Part shown: positions 8,414 to 18,400 of the stretch, piece after piece
How positions within the stretch are numbered: position 1 is the stretch's first letter
Layout of the letters: each line of letters opens with the position of its first letter
DNA from: an uncultured Gemmatimonadota bacterium
GTDB taxonomy: Bacteria > Gemmatimonadota > Gemmatimonadetes > Longimicrobiales > Gaopeijiaceae
Length of the DNA: 27,605 bases
Assembly: GCA_937136445.1 (NCBI GenBank)
Contig: CAKZOQ010000173.1
Span: 1-27,605, forward strand
Reading direction: 5' to 3'
Program-made: the position numbers and the translations under genes
Notes under the pieces: model-generated
Database searches by the model: none
Told to the model about the DNA's origin: nothing
The model's input: the letters and a program-made list of their open reading frames with translations, nothing else

Positions 8414-11400
8414 GTCCGTCGGATCAGGGCGGCTCCGGTGCATCTCCCGTCAAGCGGGCGCTCTCCGAGATCCGGAGGCTCCGGGCCGAGGTCGAGCGGC
8501 TCCGCGCGTCGGCGGCCGAACCGCTGGCCGTCGTGGGACTCGCCCACCGCCTTCCAGGCGTGGACTCGTCGCCAGGTGGCCTCCACGACGCGCTGATGGG
8601 CGGCCTGGACGCGATTCGTGAGATCCCCGCCGACCGGTGGGACGTCGACGCCTTCTACGACCCCAACCGCGGCACCCGGGGCCGGATGTACACGAAGGAG
8701 GGCGGGTTCCTGGAGGACGTGTCCGGCTTCGATCCCGAGTTCTTCGGCATCTCGCCCTACGAGGCCCCCAGCATCGATCCGCAGCAGCGGCTCCTCCTGG
8801 AGGTGACCTGGGAGGCGCTGGAGCACGCGGCCATCGACCCCAGCGGGCTCCGTGGATCCAGGACAGGCGTCTTCGTCGGCATCGCTTCGCAGGACTACGG
8901 ACGCATGGCGCTACGGGACCCCGAGCAGGCCGACGCGTATGCGAGCGTCGGGACGGCCTTCAGCGTGGCCGCCGGTCGGATCGCGTACTTCCTGGGGCTC
9001 CACGGTCCGGCGCTGAGCGTGGATACGGCATGCTCGTCGTCGCTGGCCGCCGCACACCTGGCGTGTCGATCGCTGCGGGAGGCCGAGAGCGACCTGGCGG
9101 TGGTGGGTGGGGTCAACCTGATCCTGAGCCCGGAGGTCACCATCAACTTCTGTCAGGCCGGCATGCTGGCCGCCGACGGGCGTTGCAAGACCTTCGACGC
9201 CGGGGCCGACGGATACGTCCGGAGCGAGGGATGCGGGGTCGTGATCCTGAAGCGCCTCTCCGACGCGCGGCGGGACGGAGACCGGGTGCTGGCCACCGTC
9301 CGCGGATCGGCCCTCAACCAGGACGGTCGGAGCAGCGGAATCACGGCGCCCAACGGACCGGCCCAGGAGGCGGTGATCCGGTCGGCTCTGGAGAACGGGG
9401 GGCTCGGACCGTCCGACGTCGGCTACGTGGAGGCCCACGGTACGGGCACCTCCCTGGGCGACCCCATCGAAGCCCAGGCCCTGGGTGCGGTCTTCGGCCG
9501 GAACGGACGTGATGGCGACCTCCTGGTCGGGTCGGTCAAGACCAACCTGGGCCACCTGGAGGCCGCGGCGGGGATCACCGGCCTCATCAAGGCGGTGGAA
9601 GCACTTCGCCACGGCCAGGTGCCCCCGCACCTCCACTTCGACCAACCCAGCCCGCACATCCCCTGGGATCGGCTCCCGTTGAAGGTCCCACGCGAGGCGA
9701 CGCCGCTGGAGCCCACCGGCGGCGTCCGCCGGGCCGGGGTCAGCTCCTTTGGATTCAGCGGGACCAACGCCCATGTGATTCTGGAGGAAGCCCCGCCGCA
9801 GGACGGCACAGCCCGAGGACGGGCGGTGGAGGACGACGTGCCCCGGGAGCGACCGGTGCACCTCCTGACCCTGACGGCACCGACGGAAGAAGCCCTTCGC
9901 ATGATCGTCCGACGATATGCTCGTGCCCTCCGTGAGACGCAGGACTCCTTCGCCGACGTCTGCTTCACCGCCAACGCCGGGCGGACGCACTTCGGGTGCC
10001 GACTGGCCCTGGTGTCGGAGACGGCCCGGTCCGCGGCCGACTCCCTGACCCGGTGGCTGGAGGACGGGGAATCCCGGGGCGTGTGGACGGGGACCGCCGG
10101 TGAACGGGACCGGACGACCCCCGCCTTCATCTTCCCGAACGCCGAGCTCTCCGCAGGCGAAGGGGAGGAGAGCTCCAGCCCCATGGCCGGCTCGGACGCC
10201 GCCACCGGTCCGGCCACCCAGATCGCCCTGGCGGAGCTCTTCCGGAGCTGGGGCGTCGAGCCCGCGGTGGTGGCAGGCTCGGGCCGGGGTCATCTGGCAG
10301 GGGCGCGGCTGGCCGGAGCCCTCGGCCCGGAAGATGCCACGCGCATCGAACTGGGTTCCCGGGCCACCGGCGACCGAGAGAGCCGGGTCGCGGCCTTCGA
10401 GGAGGCGCTGGACGACGTCACCGTCCGCCCGTCCACCGTGCCCTTCATCTCCGGGGCCACGGGGGAACCCGTGTCCCGGGATCGCCTGTCCCAGGCGTCC
10501 TTCTGGGCCGACGCGTGGGACGACGGGGGCGGCGAGGCCGACGCAGGGCCGGCGCTCCGCCGCGAAGAGGTGACCCACCTGCTGGTCCTGGGCCCGGATC
10601 CCGTCGAGGGGGCGGGCGCGGCCTCCCCCCTGCCCACCGTCCATCTGGAGGACGAGGTCACCTGGAGCTCGGTACTCGGAGCGCTCGCCCGGCTCCACGT
10701 CATGGGCGTGGACCCCGACTGGGAAGCCTTCGAAGGCGGGCGGGTCCGGAGCAAGGTCTCCCTTCCCACCTATCCCTTCCAGCGCAGGCCCTTCTGGCTG
10801 TCTCGCACGAAGCCTTCCCAGCCCCCCTCCACGACGGACACGGCGACGGAGTCCCGGGGCAGGTCTCCCTGGGACGCGGCACGGTCGGCGGCACGGGACC
10901 GGGCCGGACTGGCTCCCCTCGGAGTGACCGTCTCCTCCTACGCGGAGAAGTGGGACGCCCTCGAGGACCTCTCCCGCGCCCTCGGCCGGAACGCCCTGGT
11001 CTCGCTGGGCGCCTTCCCGGAAGGCAGCGGGAGCGCGACGGCGGACGTGATTCTCGACCGCGCCGGCATCGATTCGATCTACCGGCCCATGGTGGTCCGT
11101 TGGCTCGAAGGCATGGCGGAAGACGGTGTGCTGGAACGAGAGGGAGAGGAGTGGCGCTGGGACAGCGAGCCGGCGCCGGTGGCCGTGGAGCCCATCCGGG
11201 CGCGCGCCGAAGAGCTCCTGAGCGACGACCCGGCGTTGCTCCGCTACGTCCTCCACGCGTCGTCTCTCCTGGAAGGGGTGCTGGCCGGCCGGGAGAGTGC
11301 CCTGGAGACGCTCTTCCCCGACGGCTCCTTCGACCTCGCGGCCAGGCTCTACGAGGACGCCGGCCCCCTCCGCTACGTCAACGGCATCGCGGCGGACGCC

Positions 11401-12489
11401 TTGAAGGCGTGGGTCGGGGCGCGGCCTGCGGGGGCGCCGGTTCGTGTGCTGGAGATCGGGGGGGGCACCGGCGGCACCACCTCGTCCCTCCTCCCCGTCC
11501 TACCCCTGGATCGCACGACCTACGATCACACTGACGTGTCCGAGGTCTTCCTGGACTGGGCGGAGGACAAGTTCTCGCACGTTCCCTTCCTCCGGACCCG
11601 TCTCTTCGACGTGGAGTCGGAGCCGGAGAGTCAGGGGATCGAGCCCGGAAGCTACGACGTGGTGGTGGGGTCCAACGTCCTCCATGCGGTGCGGGACCTG
11701 CGGGTCGTGCTCCGGCGGGTCCGATCGCTCCTCGCACCCGGCGGACTCCTCCTGCTGGTGGAGTCCACCGGGCACCTGGCGTGGCACGACATCACCACCG
11801 GCCTCATCGAGGGCTGGCAACGCTTCCAGGACGACCTGCGGGCCGACAGCCCGCTGCTCGATCCCGACACGTGGCATCGCCTCTTCGAAGAGGCCGGCTT
11901 CCGGGCCTCGGCGGCGTCTCCTCCGGAGGACTCGCCGGCGTCGGTCCTGCGGCAGCACGTCCTCCTGGCGGCCGCTCCCGGCCACGCCTCGTCGGAGGAG
12001 GCCGACCTTCGGATTGCCCCCGACGGCGAATCCGTCTCCCAGGACGCCGCGAAACTGGGCGCCTCCGGGCTGTCGGGCCTCCTGGCCGACGCCGTGGGGT
12101 CTGAGCGAGACGAGGTGGTCACCGAGGCGGTCCGGGCATGTGTCATGCAGGTGCTTCGGTCCGATCCTGATCGACCTCCCTCCCGCGATGCCCGACTCAT
12201 GGAGCTGGGGCTCGATTCCTTGATGGCCGTCCGCCTCCGCAACCTCCTCCAGAAGCGGCTCGGTCTCGAGGGTTCGCTCCCCTCGACCCTCGTGTTCGAC
12301 TATCCGACGATCCGCCGGATCTCCGAACTGGTCATGTCGCTCCTGGATGGTCCGGAGCAGCCGGAGGCCCCGCCGGAGGAAGAGGCACCCCGAGCGCCGG
12401 ACGAGCGCGAGCGTCGCGTGGCCGAGCTTTCGGAAGAAGAGGTCGAGGCCATGCTCCTCGAGCGACTGGACGAGGAGGAGTCGCCGTGA
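8410..12489 (+). CDS. Type I PKS, single module KS-AT0-cMT-ACP with degenerate AT
   Basis: The protein has 1359 residues. The start is the ATG that overlaps the previous stop (ATGA), giving an N-terminal docking helix (SPVKRALSEIRRLRAEV) ahead of the KS; the frame stays open far upstream only because of GC bias. KS, about 37-461: Cys208, His343 and His382 are intact, but the usual GMGCRxPGG start reads GLAHRLPG. The AT-like region, about 570-797, is roughly 120 residues shorter than the neighbours' ATs. It lacks GQG and the HAFH region, and has GSGRGH (623-628) where GHSxGE should be, so it should not transfer acyl groups. cMT, about 830-1195: SAM motif LEIGGGTGG (1014-1022), with the His1092/Glu1118 pair 26 residues apart as expected for PKS C-methyltransferases. 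ACP: Ser1270 in LGLDSL. Acidic docking tail: LSEEEVEAMLLERLDEE. No KR, DH or ER is present, so the predicted unit is an alpha-methyl or gem-dimethyl beta-ketone. The extender must be loaded by another AT. Confidence 0.94.
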   Translation: MSPSDQGGSGASPVKRALSEIRRLRAEVERLRASAAEPLAVVGLAHRLPGVDSSPGGLHDALMGGLDAIREIPADRWDVDAFYDPNRGTRGRMYTKEGGFLEDVSGFDPEFFGISPYEAPSIDPQQRLLLEVTWEALEHAAIDPSGLRGSRTGVFVGIASQDYGRMALRDPEQADAYASVGTAFSVAAGRIAYFLGLHGPALSVDTACSSSLAAAHLACRSLREAESDLAVVGGVNLILSPEVTINFCQAGMLAADGRCKTFDAGADGYVRSEGCGVVILKRLSDARRDGDRVLATVRGSALNQDGRSSGITAPNGPAQEAVIRSALENGGLGPSDVGYVEAHGTGTSLGDPIEAQALGAVFGRNGRDGDLLVGSVKTNLGHLEAAAGITGLIKAVEALRHGQVPPHLHFDQPSPHIPWDRLPLKVPREATPLEPTGGVRRAGVSSFGFSGTNAHVILEEAPPQDGTARGRAVEDDVPRERPVHLLTLTAPTEEALRMIVRRYARALRETQDSFADVCFTANAGRTHFGCRLALVSETARSAADSLTRWLEDGESRGVWTGTAGERDRTTPAFIFPNAELSAGEGEESSSPMAGSDAATGPATQIALAELFRSWGVEPAVVAGSGRGHLAGARLAGALGPEDATRIELGSRATGDRESRVAAFEEALDDVTVRPSTVPFISGATGEPVSRDRLSQASFWADAWDDGGGEADAGPALRREEVTHLLVLGPDPVEGAGAASPLPTVHLEDEVTWSSVLGALARLHVMGVDPDWEAFEGGRVRSKVSLPTYPFQRRPFWLSRTKPSQPPSTTDTATESRGRSPWDAARSAARDRAGLAPLGVTVSSYAEKWDALEDLSRALGRNALVSLGAFPEGSGSATADVILDRAGIDSIYRPMVVRWLEGMAEDGVLEREGEEWRWDSEPAPVAVEPIRARAEELLSDDPALLRYVLHASSLLEGVLAGRESALETLFPDGSFDLAARLYEDAGPLRYVNGIAADALKAWVGARPAGAPVRVLEIGGGTGGTTSSLLPVLPLDRTTYDHTDVSEVFLDWAEDKFSHVPFLRTRLFDVESEPESQGIEPGSYDVVVGSNVLHAVRDLRVVLRRVRSLLAPGGLLLLVESTGHLAWHDITTGLIEGWQRFQDDLRADSPLLDPDTWHRLFEEAGFRASAASPPEDSPASVLRQHVLLAAAPGHASSEEADLRIAPDGESVSQDAAKLGASGLSGLLADAVGSERDEVVTEAVRACVMQVLRSDPDRPPSRDARLMELGLDSLMAVRLRNLLQKRLGLEGSLPSTLVFDYPTIRRISELVMSLLDGPEQPEAPPEEEAPRAPDERERRVAELSEEEVEAMLLERLDEEESP
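10117..10800 (+). other. Degenerate acyltransferase domain (AT0) inside the KS-AT0-cMT-ACP synthase
   Basis: The segment between KS and cMT still shows AT ancestry: a KS-AT linker with RTHFGCRLALVS upstream, the phrase LAELFRSWGVEPAVVAG, a late PFISGATGEPVS strand, and a post-AT linker PTYPFQRRPFWL. However, the first motif is AFIFPNAE instead of AFxxTGQGAQ. The nucleophile elbow reads GSGRGH, which puts Gly625 at the serine position. The whole subdomain carrying HAFH/YASH is absent. The region spans about 228 residues, against about 345-350 in the other three ATs of the window. I infer a non-catalytic scaffold that keeps the KS-linker fold. Confidence 0.85.
12472..12478 (+). promoter_or_regulatory. 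Strong Shine-Dalgarno for the GTG start at 12486
   Basis: GAGGAGG lies inside the last codons of the preceding synthase, about 7 bases before the GTG that overlaps its stop codon (GTGA). This supports the GTG as the true start and suggests both reinitiation and direct ribosome loading. Confidence 0.7.
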
Positions 12490-15400
12490 GCGAGTCCCGG
12501 TCGCCCTCGTCCGGCGAGCTGTCGCCGCTCAAGCGAGCCCTCCTGACGCTGGAGCGGCTCCAGGAGAAGGTCCGCCGACTGGAGGGGGAGCGGAGCCGTC
12601 CCCTCGCCGTGGTGGGCATGGGCTGCCGCTTCCCCGCCGGACATGGACCCGAAGCCTACTTCGAGTCGCTGCGTCGAGGTGAGGACAGCATCCGCGACCG
12701 CCCCCCCGTCCCGCGACCCGGGTGGCCCGCCCCCGAAGAGCCTCTGGGGCTTCCGGCGGCGGGGTACCTGGACCACGACGTGTCGGCCTTCGACCCGGGC
12801 TTCTTCGGGATCTCACCGCGGGAGGCGGCGAGCATCGACCCCCAGCAGCGCCTCTTGCTCGAGGTGGCCTGGGAGGCGCTCGAGCACGCCGGGATCGATC
12901 CCCGCAGCCTCGAGGGCACCCGTACCGGGGTCTTCGTAGGGCTCGCCGGGAACGACTACGCCCAGATGCAGCTCGCCTCGGAACGCGCGTCCGAGCTCCT
13001 GAACCCCCATTTCGCCTCGGGCATCGGCCATTCCATGGCTTCGGGGCGGATCGCCTACCTGCTGGGGCTCCAGGGCCCGGCGGTGAGCGTGGACACGGCC
13101 TGCTCGTCGTCGCTGGTGGCGACCCATCTCGCGTGCCAGTCCCTCCGGGCGGGCGAGAGCGATCTGGCGCTGGCGGCGGGGTCCAACCTGATCCTCTCCA
13201 CCGACCTCACGGTGGCCTTCCAGCAGTCCCGGATGCTGGCCCCCGACGGACGCTGCAAGACCTTCGACGCCCGTGCCGACGGCTTCAGTCGAGGGGAAGG
13301 GTGTGGGGTCGTTGTCCTTCGCCGGCTGGAAGACGCGATCCGCGAGGGAGAGCGGATCCTGGCGGTCGTTCGGGGCACGGCGGTCAACCAGGACGGCCCC
13401 AGCAGCGGACTCACCGCACCCAACGGACCGGCCCAGGAGGCCGTGATCCGAGCCGCCCTGGAGCAGGCAGGGCTCACCCCGGACGACATCGACTACATCG
13501 AGGCTCATGGGACGGGGACGTCGCTGGGGGATCCCATCGAGGTCCAGGCTCTGGGCGAGGTCTTCGGCAAGCGGAAGCAGCCCCTCCTCGTGGGCTCGGT
13601 CAAGACGAACATGGGGCACCTGGAGGCCGCCGCCGGGATCGCCGGATTCATCAAGGTGGTCCAGTCGCTGCGCCACGAAGAGATCCCGCCCCATCTGCAC
13701 TTCTCCGATCCGAGCCCCCACATCCCCTGGGACCGCTACTCCCTCGCGGTACCCACCGCGCCGACTCGCCTCGAGCGGGGCGACCGGCCGCGCCGAGGGG
13801 CCGTGAGCTCCTTCGGCTTCAGCGGAACGAACGTCCACGTCATCCTCGAGGAGGCACCCGAGCCGGCTACGTCGGCGGCCTCCGCCGACGGCTCGGACTC
13901 CGGCGCTCCCGAGGAGCGTCGGCTCCACCTGCTTCCCGTGTCGGCTCCGAGCGACGAGGGTCTGCACGAGTTGGCGCGGCGCTACGCGGGGCACCTCGAC
14001 GACTCCGGCGACGGCTTCGCGGAGATCTGCCACGCCGCCGGGACCGGGAGGGCCCACTTCCCCCACCGTCTCGCCGTCGTGTCCGCCGACGCCCGGACGG
14101 CCGGAGGGAACCTCGACCGGTGGCTCGCCAGAGACGAGAGCCCGGAGGTGCGGGTGGGCCACCGGAGCCGTCCGGACCGACCCGCCCTGGCGTTCCTGTA
14201 TACGGGCCAGGGGGCCCAGCACCCGGGCATGGGTCGGGAGCTCTACCGGACCTCCCCCGTCTTCCGCCGCGAGATGGACCGGTGCGCCGAGATCCTGGAC
14301 GACCTCCTCGAGGTGCCCCTCCTGGAGCTCCTGGACCCGGATCACCCGGATGCCGAGCTCATCCATCGGACCGACCAGACCCAGCCGGCCCTCTTCGCGG
14401 TGCAGCACGCTCTCACCGAGCTGTGGGCCTCATGGGGCATCCGCCCCGACGTGGTGCTGGGCCACTCCATCGGGGAGTTCGCCGCCGCCCGGGTCGCCGG
14501 CGTCTTCTCGCTGGAGGACGCCCTCCGGCTGGTGACGGCTCGGGGGCGGGCGATGCACGCGGTCCAGCGCCCGGGACGGATGCTGGCCGTCATGGCGCCG
14601 GAAGCCCGGGTGGCGGAGTGGATCGACCGGGTCGGCGGCCCCCTCTCCCTCGCCGCGGTCAACGCTCCCACCCAGACGGTCGTGTCGGGAGCCCCCGATG
14701 CGGTGGAGGCGATCGAGGCGCTGGCGGCGGAGGCCGGGGTGCGCACCAAGGCCCTGCACACCTCGCATGCCTTCCACTCGCCCCTCATGGAGGACGCCCT
14801 CCAGGGAATGGAGGACGCCCTGGCGGATGTGACGCTGCACCCCGCCGCACGGGTGCGATTCGTCTCCACCGTCACCGGAGCGGCCGCGAGCCCCGCAGAG
14901 CTCGCCGACCCCGGCTACTGGGTGCGACAGATCCGCCGCCCGGTACGATTCGCCGACGCCGTGGCCGTCGCCGCCGACCTGTCGGAGCGCGCCGTGGAGA
15001 TCGGACCCCACCCCGCCCTCTCCGGACTCGTGGGCCAGGGCGACCACACACTCACGGTCCACGCGTCGCTGCATCGGGAGGAAGGAGCCTGGCAGACGCT
15101 CCTGGCTTCGGTGGCGGAGCTCTACGTCGAAGGGGTGGAGCCCGACTGGCGGGGTCTCGCCGAGGGACGCCCGCGTCGCCCTGTCGAACTCCCCTCGCAG
15201 CCCTTGCAGCGCACGTCGCTGTGGGTGGACATGGGCTCAGGGGGACGGGAGGACCGGCCCGGCGGGCACCCCCTGGTGGGGTCGGCGCGACCGCGACCCG
15301 GGGCCCGGCGGGAGTTCCAGCGCACCGTGCGGGAGGACGCGCCCGCCTTCATCGGCGAGCACCGCGTCCTGGGCCGCACCCTTCTTCCGGGGACGGCCTT

Positions 15401-18400
15401 CGTGGAGATGGCGCTCACGGCCGCCGGACGCGTGCTGGGCGGACCTGTGCGGCTGGAGGGGCTCGACCTCCTCGCGGCCATGGCCTTCGACGGCACGACC
15501 CGCCGGGTGCAGGTGTCCGTCGAGCCCGAGGGTCCGAGCCGTGCCCGGGTGGAGATCCACTCGGTGGAAGCGGACGCCGATCTCGACGCGGAGTGGGTGC
15601 TCCACGCCACGGGAGCCACCGCGCGCAGCGACGCGACGGACCCCGCTCCGCCGGCGGATCTCGAAGCCCTCCGGACCCGATGCCCGGAGGAGCTCGACGT
15701 GGACGAGCTCTATGCCTCCCTTGCCGCCCGCGACTTCGATCTGGGACCCCGCCTCCGGACCGTCGTCGAGGCACGGGTGGGCAACGCCGAATGCCTCACG
15801 CGGATCCAGCTCCCCGAGGTGTGCCGCGAGGATCCCGGAGGGTACCGGATCCACCCGCTGCTCCTGGATGCGGCTCTCCAGTCCGTGGGCCCCGTCCTGG
15901 ACGGGGAAGGGGACGGGCAGGCCTACCTACCGCTGGGCGTGGACCAGGTCGTGGTCCACGCGGACCCCGGCACCGGTGCGCAGGTCCACGTCCGGCTCAC
16001 CGACCGGGCGGAGCGCAGCGTCGGCGCAGACGTGCGCCTCCTGGACGACGAGGGCCGGGAGCTGGCCCGGATGGAGGGCGTCCGGTTCCGGGCCGTCACC
16101 GGCGACGAGCTGGATCCCGGGTCGACGGAGTCGCTCTTCCGCGTCCGCTGGATTCCCACCGACGCAGGGCCTGACCCGGGGCCCGCTACGAGCCCCGAGG
16201 TTCGCACCCGGGTCCGCGAGGTGACGGAGGCGTCGCTCGCCCGCGAGGCCGCCCGGGAGGACGCCGCCGCCTACGACCGGTTCGTGGACGAGCTCGAGGA
16301 CCGTTCCGGCTCTTGGGTCGCCCACGCCTTCGGGGTCCTGGGCTGGGACCCCCAGCCCGGCGACGAGATCGCGCTGGGGACCCTCGCCGAGGAGCTGGAG
16401 GTGGTGGAGGACCGTCGCCGCCTCCTCGCCCGCTGCCTCGACATCCTGTCCGAGGACGGGTTCCTGGAGAAGGGTGAGCGGGGATGGACCGTGCTCGAAC
16501 CCCTCGGGCGGCCGGCCCCGCCTCCCGACGCGGACGTCCAGGACGAGGAGCGCGCACCTCCGGAACTCATCCTCCTGGAGCGTTGCGGACCCCACCTGGC
16601 GGACTCCCTCCGCGGGATCGGCGACCCCCTGGAGCTCCTCTTCCCCGGCGGGGACAGCCGCGTCGCCGAGCGCATGTACCACGACACCCCGGCGGCGCGG
16701 ATCTTCCACCGCTCGGTGGCGGAGGCCGTGGAGGCCGTGACCGAGGGCCTCACGACGGACCGACCCATCCGGATCCTCGAGGTGGGAGCGGGCACGGGTG
16801 GCACGACCCGCCACGTGGTGGAGCGGCTGCAGGCCTCTCGCAGCGACCGGGGTCCGGACGTCGAGTACGTCTTCACCGACGTGTCCGGCCTCTTCGTGGA
16901 ACGCGCCCGCAGGCGCTTCGAGGGCGTCCCGGGGATGACCTTCCGGACCTTCGACCTGGACCGTCCTGCAGAGGAGCAGGGGCTGGACCCGGAGAGCTTC
17001 GACCTCGTCGTCGCGGCCAACTGCCTCCACGCCGCCCGGGACCTGACCGACGCGTTGGGTGCCGTAGGGGACCTGCTTCGGCCCGGGGGCATGCTCCTGG
17101 CCGTCGAGGTCTTCCAACCGTACCGGTGGTTCGACCTCACGGTGGGCCTCACCGACGGGTGGTGGCACTTCACCGACGATGAACTCCGCGACGGATATCC
17201 GTGCGTCTCGCCGGCCGCCTGGGGTGAGGTCCTGGAAAGGGTGGGCTTCCACGAGGTCCGGCCCGTCCGGTTGTCCGACGCGACCGATGCCCAGGGCACG
17301 GTCTCCGCCGGACAGGGCCTCGTCCTCGCGACCCGAGGGCGGCGGAGCCTGGAAGGCCCCTGGCTGATCCTGGGCGAAGGTCAGGGCATCGGGGCACGCC
17401 TGGCCGGCCGACTCGAGGACGAGGGCGTCGACGCGGTTCTCCTCCGCACGGAGGGTCTCGAAGGGGAAGAGGCTGTCGCCGCCGTGCAGCGGACGCTGGA
17501 GAAACGCAATCGGTGGGCCGGGCTCGTCCACTGCGCCGCGAGCGAGGTCGGTGGCTCCCTCGAGCCCGAGGCGATGGGCCACCGACTGCGGATGTGGGCG
17601 GCAAGTCTTCTGGGGGCAGCCCGGGTGGCCGTGGGAGGAGACCCCGCAGTGGGACAGCTCCGCATCGTGACCCGTGGCGGACAGGCGGTGGACGAGCACG
17701 ACGCCGACGTCGATCCCGCGGCGGCCGGCCTGTGGGGCCTGGTCCGCTCCGCCAGGCTCGAGGCGCCCGACCTGCCCTGCCGCTCCCTGGACCTGGATCC
17801 CGCCGCTCGTGCGGACGATGTGGAGACCGTCTTCCACTGGCTCACCACCGTCCAGGGCGAGCCCGAGCTCGCCCTGCGCGGGGGGCGCGGGCTCGCCCGG
17901 AGGCTGGTGGACTCCGCCGAGCCCCGGGTCCGGGCCGGTGGGGGCTCCCTGCCGTCCGAGTACGCCCTCACGCCCCCCTCCGGTGGCTCCCTCGACGAGC
18001 TTCGCTTCAGCGAGGGACGGCGGAGGCCCCCCGGTCCCGGCGAGGTCGAGATCCGGGTCGCGGCCAGCGGGCTGAACTTCAAGGACGTCCTGAACGTCCT
18101 GGGCATGTATCCCGGAGACCCGGGCCCCCTCGGTTCGGAGTGCGCCGGCGTGGTCACGGCGGTGGGCGACGGTGTGGACCTGGCCCGGGGGGATCGGGTG
18201 GTCGCCGTGGCGGGGCACGCCTACGGGAAGCACGTGGTGGCCGACGGCACCCTCGTGGCGCCTCGGCCGTCCGGGCTCTCCTTCGTGGAGTCCGCCACCC
18301 TTCCGGTGGCCTACCTCACGGCCCACTTCGCGCTCGACCATCTGGGCCAGCTCGGCCCCGACGACCGGGTCCTCATCCACGCCGCTGCCGGGGGGGTCGG

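Noticed and set aside
10117..10800. The segment after the KS as a GNAT, docking or novel enzyme domain
   Set aside because: Flanking KS-AT and post-AT linkers and several AT-like phrases are still recognisable, so a decayed AT explains it better than an unrelated domain.
8410..12489. Frameshifted or pseudogenised synthase because of the missing AT parts
   Set aside because: The frame is open throughout, and KS, cMT, ACP and docking ends are all intact with their key residues, so the gene looks maintained despite its AT.
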